Assembly (NCBI GenBank): GCA_023396535.1
Contig: JAEWWD010000314.1
Span: 1 to 8,247 of the forward strand
Source of the DNA: Bacillota bacterium
Lineage (GTDB): Bacteria > Bacillota > Clostridia > Christensenellales > CAG-138
DNA: 8,247 bases
Reading direction: 5' to 3'
The notes under the pieces were generated by a model. That model had not been told where the DNA came from. It was given only the letters and a program-made list of their open reading frames with translations, and did no database searches. Shown piece by piece: positions 1-6,930 of the stretch. The position numbers and the translations under genes are program-made. Numbering within the stretch: the stretch's first letter is position 1; every line of letters starts with the position of its first letter.

Positions 1-1
1 A

Positions 2-1153
2 TCCAAAGTCGTGCAGGAGATACCGCCCTCCGGTATACGTAAGTACTTCGATTTTCTTGACGACAGCTGCATCAGCCTCGGCGTGGGCGAGCCTGATTTC
101 GCAACTCCCGAAGGTATTCGGGAAGAAGCGCTCAGGCGGCTTTCCCACGGCCGCATTCCATATACTTCCAACGCAGGCATGCCGGAACTCCGCGAGCTTA
201 TTTTGAAGTATCTTGAAGCACGCTTCGATATAAAGGGGTATTCCGCCGGGGAAGTGCTTGTCACCGTTGGCGGCAGCCAGGCGATAGACCTTGCCATGCG
301 CGCCATACTCGATCCCGGAGACGAGGTTATACTGCCCGAGCCCACCTATGTTTCCTATACGCCCAGCATCCGTATGGCGGGCGGCGTACCTGTGACCATT
401 CCCGTTACGCAGGAACAGGGATTCAAACTCATGCCCGACGCTTTGCGCGCCGCGATTACGCCGCGCACAAAGGCCGTACTCATCCCGTACCCCAACAATC
501 CGACCGGCGGCATCATGGAGCGCAAGGATCTCGAGGCGATTGCGGAAGTGCTCAAGGATACGGATATACTGGTCATAACGGACGAAATCTATGCCGAGCT
601 GACGTTTAACGGAAAGCGCCATGCGTCGTTCGCTTCCATACCTGGTATGCGGGAGCGGACCATATTGCTCAGCGGTTTTTCCAAGGCGTTTTCCATGACG
701 GGCTGGCGCCTTGGCTATGCCGTAGGCCCTCAGCCGCTTGTTGGCGCCATGACCAAGGTGCACCAGCTTACCATGCTTTGCGCGCCGAATACCGCACAGG
801 TCGCGGGCGTCGTCGCTATTGAGCGCGGCCTGAAGAACGACTGGGCCGATACACGCTATATGATCGACGAATACGACAAGCGCCGGCGCTACATAGCGGA
901 TGCGTTCAACGCGCTGGGACTAACATGCAACGAACCCGAAGGCGCGTTCTACGTTTTCCCCTCCGTCCGTTCCACCGGGCTTTCCTGTGAGGAATTCAGC
1001 GACAGACTCATGGCGGAACAGAAGGTCGTCGTCATCCCCGGCTCCGCGTTCGGGTCCGCCGGCGAGGGGCATGTGCGTTGTTGCTATGCGACGGATCTGG
1101 AAAAGATTAAAGTCGCGATGGACCGTATCGGGGCGTTCCTGAAAACGCTCTGA
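2..1153 (+). CDS. Class I/II PLP-dependent aminotransferase, 5' end cut by window
   Basis: This enzyme would transfer amino groups between an amino acid and a 2-oxo acid in the cytosol, using pyridoxal phosphate. It belongs to the AspB/PatA-like fold-type I group; the exact substrate cannot be read from sequence. Numbering from the first visible codon (base 2), the motif SGFSKAFSMTGWR carries the Schiff-base lysine at residue 228. PNNPTGG (491-511) and DEIYAEL (from 581) supply cofactor-binding residues, and the arginine in GHVRCC (codon 1076-1078) matches the substrate-carboxylate arginine. The reading frame stays open to the window edge: the codons before the GTG at 11 read S-K-V and join the typical family opening VQEIPPSGIRKYFD. 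The GTG is therefore probably internal, and the true start lies a few codons upstream. The visible 383 residues compare with about 390-400 for the family. A terminator follows the stop, so this gene ends its transcription unit. Confidence 0.93.
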   Translation, partial: SKVVQEIPPSGIRKYFDFLDDSCISLGVGEPDFATPEGIREEALRRLSHGRIPYTSNAGMPELRELILKYLEARFDIKGYSAGEVLVTVGGSQAIDLAMRAILDPGDEVILPEPTYVSYTPSIRMAGGVPVTIPVTQEQGFKLMPDALRAAITPRTKAVLIPYPNNPTGGIMERKDLEAIAEVLKDTDILVITDEIYAELTFNGKRHASFASIPGMRERTILLSGFSKAFSMTGWRLGYAVGPQPLVGAMTKVHQLTMLCAPNTAQVAGVVAIERGLKNDWADTRYMIDEYDKRRRYIADAFNALGLTCNEPEGAFYVFPSVRSTGLSCEEFSDRLMAEQKVVVIPGSAFGSAGEGHVRCCYATDLEKIKVAMDRIGAFLKTL

Positions 1154-1172
1154 GAGGCGTAACTGCATGTAG

Positions 1173-1206
1173 AGCGGGCCGGGCCAGTTTGCCAGGCCCG
1201 CTTTTT
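1173..1206 (+). terminator. Intrinsic terminator after the aminotransferase gene
   Basis: An 8-bp perfect stem, AGCGGGCC (1173-1180) with GGCCCGCT (1195-1202), is followed by a T run (1202-1206). The loop region can add three more pairs (GGC 1182-1184 with GCC 1191-1193) beyond a G-A mismatch. It begins 20 bases after the stop codon, so it separates the aminotransferase from the U32 gene. Confidence 0.85.
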
Positions 1207-1229
1207 CAATAGCAGCGGGTTATAACGAT

Positions 1230-1236
1230 GGAGGTG
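1230..1236 (+). promoter_or_regulatory. Ribosome binding site that fixes the U32 start at 1240
   Basis: GGAGGTG lies 3 bases before the ATG at 1240 (5 bases counted from GGAGG). An in-frame ATG at 1228 would put this Shine-Dalgarno inside the coding region and has no comparable site of its own, so the later ATG is preferred. Confidence 0.8.
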
Positions 1237-1239
1237 CAT

Positions 1240-3324
1240 ATGGCGGATGCGCTGGAATTACTCTCTCCCGCCGGCGCGTGGGAGCAACTGACGGCCGCGG
1301 TACAGAACGGGGCGGACGCCGTATACCTCGGCGGGAAGTCGTTCAGCGCGCGGCGCTTCGCAGGCAATTTTGAAGAGGAAGAGCTCGTTCGGGCGCTCGA
1401 TTATTGCCACGAGCGCCGCGTACAGGTATATGTCACGTTCAATACGCTGCTGCTGGACCGGGAGCTTTCCGCCGCGCTCGACTACGCCGGTTTTTTATAC
1501 GAAGCGGGTGCGGACGCGCTGATTGTGCAGGATATGGGGCTCATCCGCATGGTGCGGGCCAATTTTCTGGATTTGCCGCTGCACGCGAGCACGCAGATGG
1601 GCGTGCACGATGAAAACGGGCTGAAGCTGTGCGCTCAGCTTGGGATATCCCGCGCGGTGCTTGCACGGGAGCTTTCTCTTGACCGGATACGGGAGCTGAA
1701 ACGTACCAGCCCTGTGGAGATCGAATGCTTTGGTCACGGCGCGCTTTGCACTGCCATGTCCGGCGCGTGCCTGTTTTCCTCTCTCGCGGGGGGGCGGAGC
1801 GGAAATCGCGGTGAATGCGCGCAGCCCTGCCGTAAGCCCTATGCCGTCGAGGACGGCGGGCAGGGATATCCGTTGAGTCTCGTTGATCTTTGCATGCTGT
1901 TCCATGTGGACGAACTCAAAGACGCCGGCGTAACCTCGCTAAAGCTGGAGGGGCGTATGAAACGGCCGGAATATGTGGCCGCCATGACGCGCGCCTACCG
2001 CATGGCCATCGACGGCGCGCCTGAGTCTGAACTTTCAAAGGAACTCGCCCTCATGCGCCGCATATTCGACCGCGGCGTCGATACCGGCTATTTTTATGGC
2101 GCGGACGTTCCGGCAAACGCAAGAGGAGAATTGTTCAGCGACGACGCGGTGCTGGACGGGCTGCGCGAAACCTATCGGGGGGAACGGCGCAAACGGCTTG
2201 TGGACGGGCAACTGGAACTCGTCGTGGGTGAGCGCGCGGCGTTGACATTTTTTCTCGGCGGGCGGGAAGCGACGGTATGGGGCGATATCGTGCAGGCCGC
2301 AAAGAAAGCGCCGGATACGCAACGATATATCGCACAAATAGCGCGGCTGGGCGATACGCCGCTTGAGCTGCGTAACTGCGCCCTTACGATGCCCGCCCCG
2401 GCGTTCGTATCGGTATCGGCGCTGAATGAGATGCGCAGGCAGGCGGTGGAAGCGCTCTGCGACGCATTGCACGTAAGACGGAAAGCGTCTCGGACGGTGA
2501 TGCCGGTTTTGCCGGACGCCGGGGAAACCAGTGCGGGCGAGGTTCTCTCCGTTGTGCCGGATGCAGAGCGTGCAGCCGCTGCGTTTCAGGCGGGCGCGGA
2601 TATCGTGGCACTGGAATCAAGGCGCATGGACGGCGCGCGGGAAGAGTTTGACGCGCTGCAGAATTTCCGTAAAGATGGGAGGCGCCTGCTGCTGCAGTTG
2701 CCCGCTGCGGATTTTGCGGGCGGGGAGCAGGCCGCGTGGCGGGATATATTCCAAAGCGGGCTGGTGGACGGCGGCGTTGCGCAGAACGCGGGGCAGTCGC
2801 TGCTGATCGCGGGCGAGCGCATAGCCGGGTATTTATGCAACGCCGCAAACGCACAGGCCGTCGCGCAGCTTCATGAGCTGGGATTCGATCGCGTGCTTGT
2901 ATCGCTGGAACTGAACAAGCCCCAGCTTCGGGATTTGCTCAAACAGCGCAAAACGGGCCTGTATACCTATGGCCGCGCGCAGCTCATGCAGTTGCGGCAC
3001 TGTCCGTACCGCAGGGAAGACGGCTGCCGGGATTGCGGAGCGCTTGGGGGCGGTTCCCTGCGCGATGAAGCCGGGCGCGTTTTTTCGCTTGATCCTGTGC
3101 GCATGCGGCAAGGGTGCCTGACACGCGTGCGGAATTGCGCTATACTGGATCTGTTGGATGTGCTGTGCGAATTGCCGCAAATCGGATGCGCGGCATTGGA
3201 ATTCGTATATGAGACGCCGGAGGAAGTAGCTGAACGCGTCGGCGCGGCGCGTGCGGCGCTGTGCGGCGCAAGCCCCGCCCGCCGCGGCGATACGCGCGGG
3301 CATTGGGCGCGAGGGCTGCAGTAG
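1240..3324 (+). CDS. U32 family protein with DUF3656 region (RlhA/TrhP-like RNA hydroxylation family)
   Basis: A 694-residue protein annotated in databases as a U32 peptidase. Characterised relatives (E. coli RlhA and TrhP) are instead needed for hydroxylation of 23S rRNA or tRNA and use an iron-sulfur cluster. The N-terminal barrel opens with ELLSPAGAWEQL and GADAVYLGG. The family signature contains GHGALC, SGAC, SGNRGECAQPC, with cysteines C170, C177, C193 and C197 as likely cluster ligands. Residues about 325-406 look like the DUF3656 insert, ending in SVSALNEMRRQAVEAL. The C-terminal half resembles a second barrel, with further cysteines C588, C596, C599 and C626 and the family-like ending TRGHWARGL. 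Its length fits the long Firmicutes form, not the roughly 450-residue TrhP form. A 33-bp gap without a terminator leads into mutS2, so the two are probably co-transcribed. No clear promoter was found between the preceding terminator and this gene. The family is clear, but the RNA target is inferred. Confidence 0.9.
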   Translation: MADALELLSPAGAWEQLTAAVQNGADAVYLGGKSFSARRFAGNFEEEELVRALDYCHERRVQVYVTFNTLLLDRELSAALDYAGFLYEAGADALIVQDMGLIRMVRANFLDLPLHASTQMGVHDENGLKLCAQLGISRAVLARELSLDRIRELKRTSPVEIECFGHGALCTAMSGACLFSSLAGGRSGNRGECAQPCRKPYAVEDGGQGYPLSLVDLCMLFHVDELKDAGVTSLKLEGRMKRPEYVAAMTRAYRMAIDGAPESELSKELALMRRIFDRGVDTGYFYGADVPANARGELFSDDAVLDGLRETYRGERRKRLVDGQLELVVGERAALTFFLGGREATVWGDIVQAAKKAPDTQRYIAQIARLGDTPLELRNCALTMPAPAFVSVSALNEMRRQAVEALCDALHVRRKASRTVMPVLPDAGETSAGEVLSVVPDAERAAAAFQAGADIVALESRRMDGAREEFDALQNFRKDGRRLLLQLPAADFAGGEQAAWRDIFQSGLVDGGVAQNAGQSLLIAGERIAGYLCNAANAQAVAQLHELGFDRVLVSLELNKPQLRDLLKQRKTGLYTYGRAQLMQLRHCPYRREDGCRDCGALGGGSLRDEAGRVFSLDPVRMRQGCLTRVRNCAILDLLDVLCELPQIGCAALEFVYETPEEVAERVGAARAALCGASPARRGDTRGHWARGLQ

Positions 3325-3347
3325 TAACGAACAGTCTTGCAACTCAT

Positions 3348-3353
3348 AGGAGA
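3348..3353 (+). promoter_or_regulatory. Ribosome binding site that fixes the mutS2 start at 3358
   Basis: AGGAGA lies 4 bases before ATG 3358. The in-frame TTG at 3337 would place the site inside the gene. Protein sequence matching MutS2 begins just after 3358 (LEFDKI). Confidence 0.85.
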
Positions 3354-3357
3354 TAAT

Positions 3358-5709
3358 ATGGAAGACCGCGTATTAAACGTATTGGAATTTGATAAAATCC
3401 GTATTCGACTGGCGGGTTTTGCCGCTTCCGAGGTGGGCAGGGGCAATGCGCTCGCGCTGCATCCCGCCATGGATGCTTCGGATGCGCGCACGCTTTTGCA
3501 GCAGACTTCGGAAGCGGAAAGCGTGTTCATCCGGGGAGGGCAAAGTCCCATAGAGGGCTTTGACGACGTGCGCCCCACGCTCAAACGCATCCATGCGGCG
3601 CTGTCGCTGAGCATACGGGAGCTTCTCGCCACATCGCGGTGCCTGCGCGCCAGTCGCACAGCGCGCGAACGCCTGACGCAGGGCGAGGCGACGGGGCATC
3701 TTGCCCACATGGCGGGGCAGCTTGTGGCGCATCGCGGCGTGGAGGAGGAAATCGATCGCTGTTTCCTGAGCGAGGATGAGGTGGCTGACGCCGCTTCTCC
3801 GGCGCTTGCGGATATCCGGCGGCAGATGCGCTCCGTCAACGAGCGCGCGCGGGACAAGTTGAACAGCATGGTCAGAAGCGTTGCGTTCCAGAAATATCTA
3901 CAGGAACCCATCATCACCATCCGCAACGGGCGGTTCGTTCTGCCAGTCAAGCAGGAGGCGCGGCAGTTCGTGCCGGGGCTAATACACGATCAGTCCGGCA
4001 GCGGCGCGACGCTGTTTATTGAGCCTATGGCGGTGGTGGAACTCGGCAACGAGCTCAAAAAGCTCCTGAGCATGGAAGAAGAGGAAATCGAGCGCGTGCT
4101 GGCGGGCCTTACCGCCATGGTCGAGCCTTATGCGGACGCGCTGTACGAAAGCATAGGCATATTGGGAGAGCTGGACCTCATATTCGCGAAAGCTGGTCTC
4201 GCGCGGGACATGCGCGCGGTGTGCCCGGTGCTGGACGCCGATACCCCTGTTAAAATCAAAGCGGGCAGGCATCCGCTGATACCCCCGCAAAGCGTGGTGC
4301 CGGTGGACGTCTGGCTGGGCGATACGTTCAACACGCTGATCATTACCGGTCCCAATACGGGCGGAAAAACGGTTACGCTTAAAACTATCGGCCTTCTGAC
4401 GCTGATGGCGCAGGCGGGGCTGTTCGTGCCCGCTGCGGAGGGGACACGGTTGCGCGCGTTCGAAAACGTATTTGCGGATATCGGGGACGAGCAGTCCATC
4501 GAGCAGAGCCTATCCACGTTTTCGTCGCATATGAAGAACATCGTCGATATACTGCGCGACGCGGACGGGCGCTCCCTCGTGTTGCTCGACGAGCTCGGCG
4601 CGGGCACCGATCCGGTGGAGGGCGCCGCGCTCGCCATGAGTATATTGGAGGAGCTGCATGCGCGCGGCTGCATCACAGCGGCCACCACGCATTACAGCGA
4701 GATCAAGGCGTTTGCGCTGACCCGGCCGGGCATGGAGAACGCCTCCATGGAATTCGACGTTGACAGGCTTTGCCCGACGTATCGCCTGTTTGTGGGAATT
4801 CCCGGCAAGTCCAACGCGTTCGAGATCGCGTCCCGGTTAGGGCTGTCGGATCAAATGATAGACAGCGCGCGCGCCTTTCTCAAGCGGGAGGATGTGCAGT
4901 TTGAGGACGTCATACAAAGTGCGCAGGATCAAAAACTCCGTGCCGAGCAGGAAAAGCTGCAGGCGCAGGAGCTTCGGTATGAACTGCAGCGCCTCCACGC
5001 GCAGGTGGAGGAGGAGAAGAAACGGCTGGAAAGCGAAAAATCCGCGCTGCGCGCCAAAGCCAGGGAAGAAGCGCGCGCTATCGTGCGGACTGCGCGCGAG
5101 GAAATGGAACAGGCCATCGTCGCGCTACGCAACGTGAAGAATATAGACGCGCGGCAGGTGGAGCGGGCCATACAACACGCGCGCGACGTGGCGCGCAAAC
5201 AGGAGGAGGCCTTGTCCGATCCTCTTGCGCAGGCGGAGCGCGGCGGTAGCGCGCCCGCATCCGTACGGCCGGGCGACCGCGTCCGCGTGCTGAACATAGG
5301 CCAGAACGCGACCGTGCTCAAATCCGCCGACGCGCGCGGCGAGGTGCAGGTACAGGCGGGCGTCATCAAGCTGATGGCGCGGTTGAATGATCTGCGGATC
5401 ATTGAGGATCCCATCAAGCCGTCGGCCTCCGGCGGCAAACTGACACTGGACCTGAGCCGGGCGCCCGCAGGTCTTGCGCTGGACGTGCGCGGCAGACTGG
5501 TGGACGAGGCGCTCATGGAAGTGGATCGTTATATTGACGACGCGGTGCTCAACGGACGTCAGGAAATTCAGATTATCCATGGCAAGGGTACCGGCGCGCT
5601 GCGCAAGGGCATACAGGAGTACCTGCGCCGTCACCCCAAGGTGAAGGAATATCGCCTGGGCAATTATGGCGAGGGCGATGCGGGCGTAACCATCGTAACG
5701 CTTAAATAG
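3358..5709 (+). CDS. mutS2: MutS2 (ATPase with C-terminal Smr endonuclease domain)
   Basis: A 783-residue cytosolic protein, the normal length for MutS2. The family is known for suppressing homologous recombination and, in Bacillus subtilis, for splitting or clearing collided ribosomes. The N-terminal core and lever region starts with LEFDKIRIRLAGF. The ABC-type ATPase has Walker A GPNTGGKT with K337, a signature region around residues 378-392 (STFSSHM), Walker B LVLLDE with D411 and E412, and the switch histidine H445 in TTHYSEIK. A long charged coiled coil spans about 502-620, followed by a KOW-like beta segment at about 636-683. The Smr domain at about 705-783 has LDVRG (from residue 708; LDLRG is the usual form) and HGKGTGALRKG (from 741). 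The MutS mismatch-recognition domain is absent, as expected. All key catalytic motifs are intact. It follows the U32 gene by 33 bp, probably in one operon, and ends at a perfect hairpin. Confidence 0.97.
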   Translation: MEDRVLNVLEFDKIRIRLAGFAASEVGRGNALALHPAMDASDARTLLQQTSEAESVFIRGGQSPIEGFDDVRPTLKRIHAALSLSIRELLATSRCLRASRTARERLTQGEATGHLAHMAGQLVAHRGVEEEIDRCFLSEDEVADAASPALADIRRQMRSVNERARDKLNSMVRSVAFQKYLQEPIITIRNGRFVLPVKQEARQFVPGLIHDQSGSGATLFIEPMAVVELGNELKKLLSMEEEEIERVLAGLTAMVEPYADALYESIGILGELDLIFAKAGLARDMRAVCPVLDADTPVKIKAGRHPLIPPQSVVPVDVWLGDTFNTLIITGPNTGGKTVTLKTIGLLTLMAQAGLFVPAAEGTRLRAFENVFADIGDEQSIEQSLSTFSSHMKNIVDILRDADGRSLVLLDELGAGTDPVEGAALAMSILEELHARGCITAATTHYSEIKAFALTRPGMENASMEFDVDRLCPTYRLFVGIPGKSNAFEIASRLGLSDQMIDSARAFLKREDVQFEDVIQSAQDQKLRAEQEKLQAQELRYELQRLHAQVEEEKKRLESEKSALRAKAREEARAIVRTAREEMEQAIVALRNVKNIDARQVERAIQHARDVARKQEEALSDPLAQAERGGSAPASVRPGDRVRVLNIGQNATVLKSADARGEVQVQAGVIKLMARLNDLRIIEDPIKPSASGGKLTLDLSRAPAGLALDVRGRLVDEALMEVDRYIDDAVLNGRQEIQIIHGKGTGALRKGIQEYLRRHPKVKEYRLGNYGEGDAGVTIVTLK

Positions 5710-5730
5710 GGGCCGGAATGGCCCCTATTT
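5704..5730 (+). terminator. Perfect hairpin overlapping the mutS2 stop codon, possible bidirectional terminator
   Basis: An 11-bp perfect inverted repeat, AAATAGGGGCC (5704-5714) with GGCCCCTATTT (5720-5730), has a 5-base loop. The mutS2 TAG lies inside the left arm. The T tract on either strand is short (only ATTT), so it is a weaker intrinsic terminator than the one at 1173. Its position between convergent genes suits a shared terminator. Confidence 0.6.
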
Positions 5731-5731
5731 C

Positions 5732-5766
5732 AATGAAAAATGAAGAATGCATAATGAACAATGGCG
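5732..5766. repeat. Five-unit 7-bp tandem array, consensus AATGAAN
   Basis: Five consecutive heptamers read AATGAAA, AATGAAG, AATGCAT, AATGAAC and AATGGCG. The phase is exact, with the last unit diverged after AATG. The array sits between the mutS2 hairpin and a second perfect hairpin and contains no convincing gene. It resembles the short AATGAA-rich intergenic arrays seen in many clostridial genomes, which is recall, not something that could be searched here. Confidence 0.65.
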
Positions 5767-5767
5767 G

Positions 5768-5792
5768 AAGAAATTCCCTGCGGGAATTTCTT
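5768..5792. repeat. Perfect 11-bp inverted repeat with 3-base loop
   Basis: AAGAAATTCCC (5768-5778) pairs with GGGAATTTCTT (5782-5792) around the loop TGC. It is not followed by a T run on the minus strand, and on the plus strand the nearest T6 (in CGGTTTTTTG, about 5812-5817) is some 20 bases away. It is therefore not a standard intrinsic terminator. It directly abuts the AATGAAN array and may be part of the same repeat element. Confidence 0.65.
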
Positions 5793-5822
5793 GAATTGTA
5801 CCATACGAACGGTTTTTTGTTA

Positions 5823-6482
5823 TCAGAGTAACCCCGGCACCATCGCTGTGAGCCGCTCGGCCAGTACGGCGTGGCCCAGGCGCGTCATGTGCATGAAGTC
5901 GATGGTGTTATATTGTATTATTCCGTTTAAATCAAGGAAGCGGCAGCCGTTTTCCCTGGCGACGCGCTGATATTCCGGCGAAAGCTGCCGGGATTTTTCC
6001 GCGCAGCCCTTTCCCATGGTTCCCGCGGTGGGCGCGGTTTCCACACGGTCGTCGAACGGCGGCGGGCAGATGACGAGTATATTAGGCGCCGTGGTCCAAT
6101 AGGTCGTCAATTTTGCCTTTTTGATGAGCCTGTCCAGCCCGCGGCTGATGCAGACGGCGGATGCGCCGAATCGTTCCTTTGTATCGTTGACGCCCAGCAT
6201 GATGATGAGAAGATCCACCGGCTCGTGGCTTTTCAGGCATGGCTCCAGATAGGAAAGCGCCGACATGCCTTCGTAAAGCGGATCTTCGAATACCGTCGTG
6301 CGGCCGCTGAGTCCTTCTTCAATGACAAGGTACTGATCGCCAAGGGCTTTTTGAAGCAGGCAGGTCCAGCGTTCTTCCTCATTGAAACGAAGAGGGGAAC
6401 GTCCGGTATCCGCGCAGTCGGCTCTATCCGCGCATTTTCCGTGTGTATTGGAATCTCCCAGACAGACGATGTGTTTTTTCAT
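5823..6482 (-). CDS. SGNH/GDSL-type hydrolase (arylesterase-like)
   Basis: A 219-residue serine hydrolase of the SGNH superfamily, resembling the GDSL arylesterase group that acts on acyl or acetyl esters; the natural substrate is unknown. Block I is CLGDSNTHG with nucleophile S11. EEGLSGRTTVFEDP (about 55-68) supplies the block II glycine. MLGVND has oxyanion-hole N99, and DFMHMTRLGH gives the D195/H198 catalytic pair. All four blocks are intact. There is no signal peptide or membrane segment, so it should be cytosolic. The start is set at ATG 6482 because GGGAGG stands just upstream; a longer in-frame start at 6533 would place that site inside the gene. It converges on mutS2 and diverges from gutM, so it is probably a single-gene unit with no evident link to either neighbour. 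Confidence 0.9.
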   Translation of the reverse strand: MKKHIVCLGDSNTHGKCADRADCADTGRSPLRFNEEERWTCLLQKALGDQYLVIEEGLSGRTTVFEDPLYEGMSALSYLEPCLKSHEPVDLLIIMLGVNDTKERFGASAVCISRGLDRLIKKAKLTTYWTTAPNILVICPPPFDDRVETAPTAGTMGKGCAEKSRQLSPEYQRVARENGCRFLDLNGIIQYNTIDFMHMTRLGHAVLAERLTAMVPGLL

Positions 6483-6486
6483 AGGT

Positions 6487-6492
6487 CCTCCC
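6487..6492 (-). promoter_or_regulatory. Ribosome binding site of the SGNH hydrolase gene
   Basis: On the minus strand GGGAGG is followed by ACCT and then ATG at 6482, a spacing of 4 bases. It decides between this ATG and the longer ORF start at 6533. Confidence 0.8.
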
Positions 6493-6506
6493 TGTCGTAT
6501 CGAATG

Positions 6507-6530
6507 CCCCGGCCGGATGGCGGGGTTTTT
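6507..6530 (+). terminator. Terminator-like hairpin plus T5 on the plus strand, in the SGNH gene leader
   Basis: Read on the plus strand, CCCCG (6507-6511), a bulged G and CC pair with GG CGGGG (6519-6525) around the loop GGAT, followed by TTTTT (6526-6530). It could stop plus-strand transcripts running antisense through the SGNH gene. On the minus strand the same hairpin would fold in the 5' leader of the SGNH mRNA. Confidence 0.5.
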
Positions 6531-6534
6531 CACT

Positions 6535-6543
6535 ATAGTACCA
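6535..6543 (-). promoter_or_regulatory. Possible extended -10 promoter for the SGNH gene
   Basis: The minus strand reads TGG TACTAT, an extended -10 (TGN plus a hexamer one mismatch from TATAAT). It would start RNA near 6528, about 45 bases before ATG 6482. No good -35 is seen at the usual spacing. A second minus-strand TATAAT (6610-6605) also lacks a -35. Confidence 0.35.
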
Positions 6544-6833
6544 TATATTTGGCGTCCTTCTATAGCCTTTTACAGCAACGGCCTATAAAATGCGAATGGA
6601 TGCTCATTATAAGAGGGGGCTCACTCCGGAGTATTGCCTATTCTATGGAACACAAGATTGTTAAAGAATGAACAAAAGAAATAATGTTCGGCCAGGAAAA
6701 AGCTATAAATGAATAGAAATATTTACTTATGTAAAAATTATATTTGCAAAAGGTAGCTATATAAATAGAAAATATGCCGTTATCGTGTTATTTCGAGCAT
6801 AAAATATTGATTCGATACTTTTCTTATAGCATA
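6544..6833. other. Gene-free, AT-rich part of the divergent intergenic region
   Basis: No supportable gene is seen. The right part is strikingly AT-rich: 60 G or C in 6661-6900, or 25%, against about 68% in a sampled 60-base line of mutS2. Visible structures are a 10-bp palindrome ACTCCGGAGT (6623-6632), a short inverted repeat GAACA/TGTTC (6670-6674 and 6685-6689), and an imperfect direct repeat starting AGCTATA at 6701-6722 and 6755-6775. A 24-codon open frame at 6590-6664 has no ribosome binding site. The composition suits a regulatory region for the sorbitol operon. Confidence 0.5.
6701..6775. repeat. Imperfect direct repeat pair upstream of the gutM promoter
   Basis: Two copies, at 6701-6722 and 6755-6775, start AGCTATA and continue through AATAGAAA to TAT with small gaps between them. 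Starts are 54 bp apart, close to five helical turns. The core AAATGAATA of the first copy (6707-6715) recurs at 6845-6853, inside the promoter spacer. Low-complexity AT-rich DNA gives such matches by chance, so an operator role is only a suggestion. Confidence 0.35.
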
Positions 6834-6862
6834 TTGACTTTTACAAATGAATAATATAGAAT
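6834..6862 (+). promoter_or_regulatory. Sigma-A-type promoter of the gutM-srlA-srlE operon
   Basis: The -35 is TTGACT (6834-6839, one mismatch to TTGACA) and the -10 is TAGAAT (6857-6862, one mismatch to TATAAT), with an exact 17-bp spacer. A start near 6869 gives a leader of about 62 bases before ATG 6931. The leader contains a GCTTAAGC palindrome (6887-6894). Short arms AGCAT (6828-6832) and ATGCT (6861-6865) flank the promoter symmetrically and could be an operator, but are too short to rely on. Confidence 0.75.
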
Positions 6863-6914
6863 GCTTACATAAGAAAAAACAAATCCGCTTAAGCTATTAC
6901 AGACATATTGAATT

Positions 6915-6920
6915 AAGGAG
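6915..6920 (+). promoter_or_regulatory. Ribosome binding site of gutM
   Basis: AAGGAG precedes ATG 6931 with a rather long 10-base gap. The alternative in-frame ATG at 6847 lies between the -35 and -10 elements, upstream of the predicted RNA start, and cannot be the start for a transcript from this promoter. Confidence 0.7.
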
Positions 6921-6930
6921 AGCGCCGCGT

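Noticed and set aside
1221..1226. TATAAC as a -10 for the U32-mutS2 operon
   Set aside because: No -35-like hexamer at 16-18 bp (the position falls in CCGCTT of the terminator) and no extended -10, so it cannot be supported as a promoter.
2967..3950. 327-codon minus-strand open frame across the U32-mutS2 junction
   Set aside because: Long antisense frames are common in GC-rich DNA; the translation is Arg/Ser-rich and low in complexity, and it spans two well-supported plus-strand genes.
4929..5516. 195-codon minus-strand open frame within mutS2
   Set aside because: It mirrors the coiled-coil codons of mutS2, giving a Ser/Arg/Cys-rich translation with no domain.
6590..6664. 24-codon open frame in the divergent intergenic region
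   Set aside because: It has no Shine-Dalgarno (upstream reads CAACGGCCTATAAA) and no recognised similarity; open frames this short are expected by chance.
6225..6671. Plus-strand 148-codon open frame antisense to the SGNH gene
   Set aside because: Most of it is the shadow of a gene with all catalytic motifs intact on the minus strand; it has no recognisable domain and no ribosome binding site.
6780..6930. Catabolite-control (cre) site near the gutM promoter
   Set aside because: Searched by eye for a TGNAANCG...CA-type palindrome around the promoter and leader; no acceptable match was seen.
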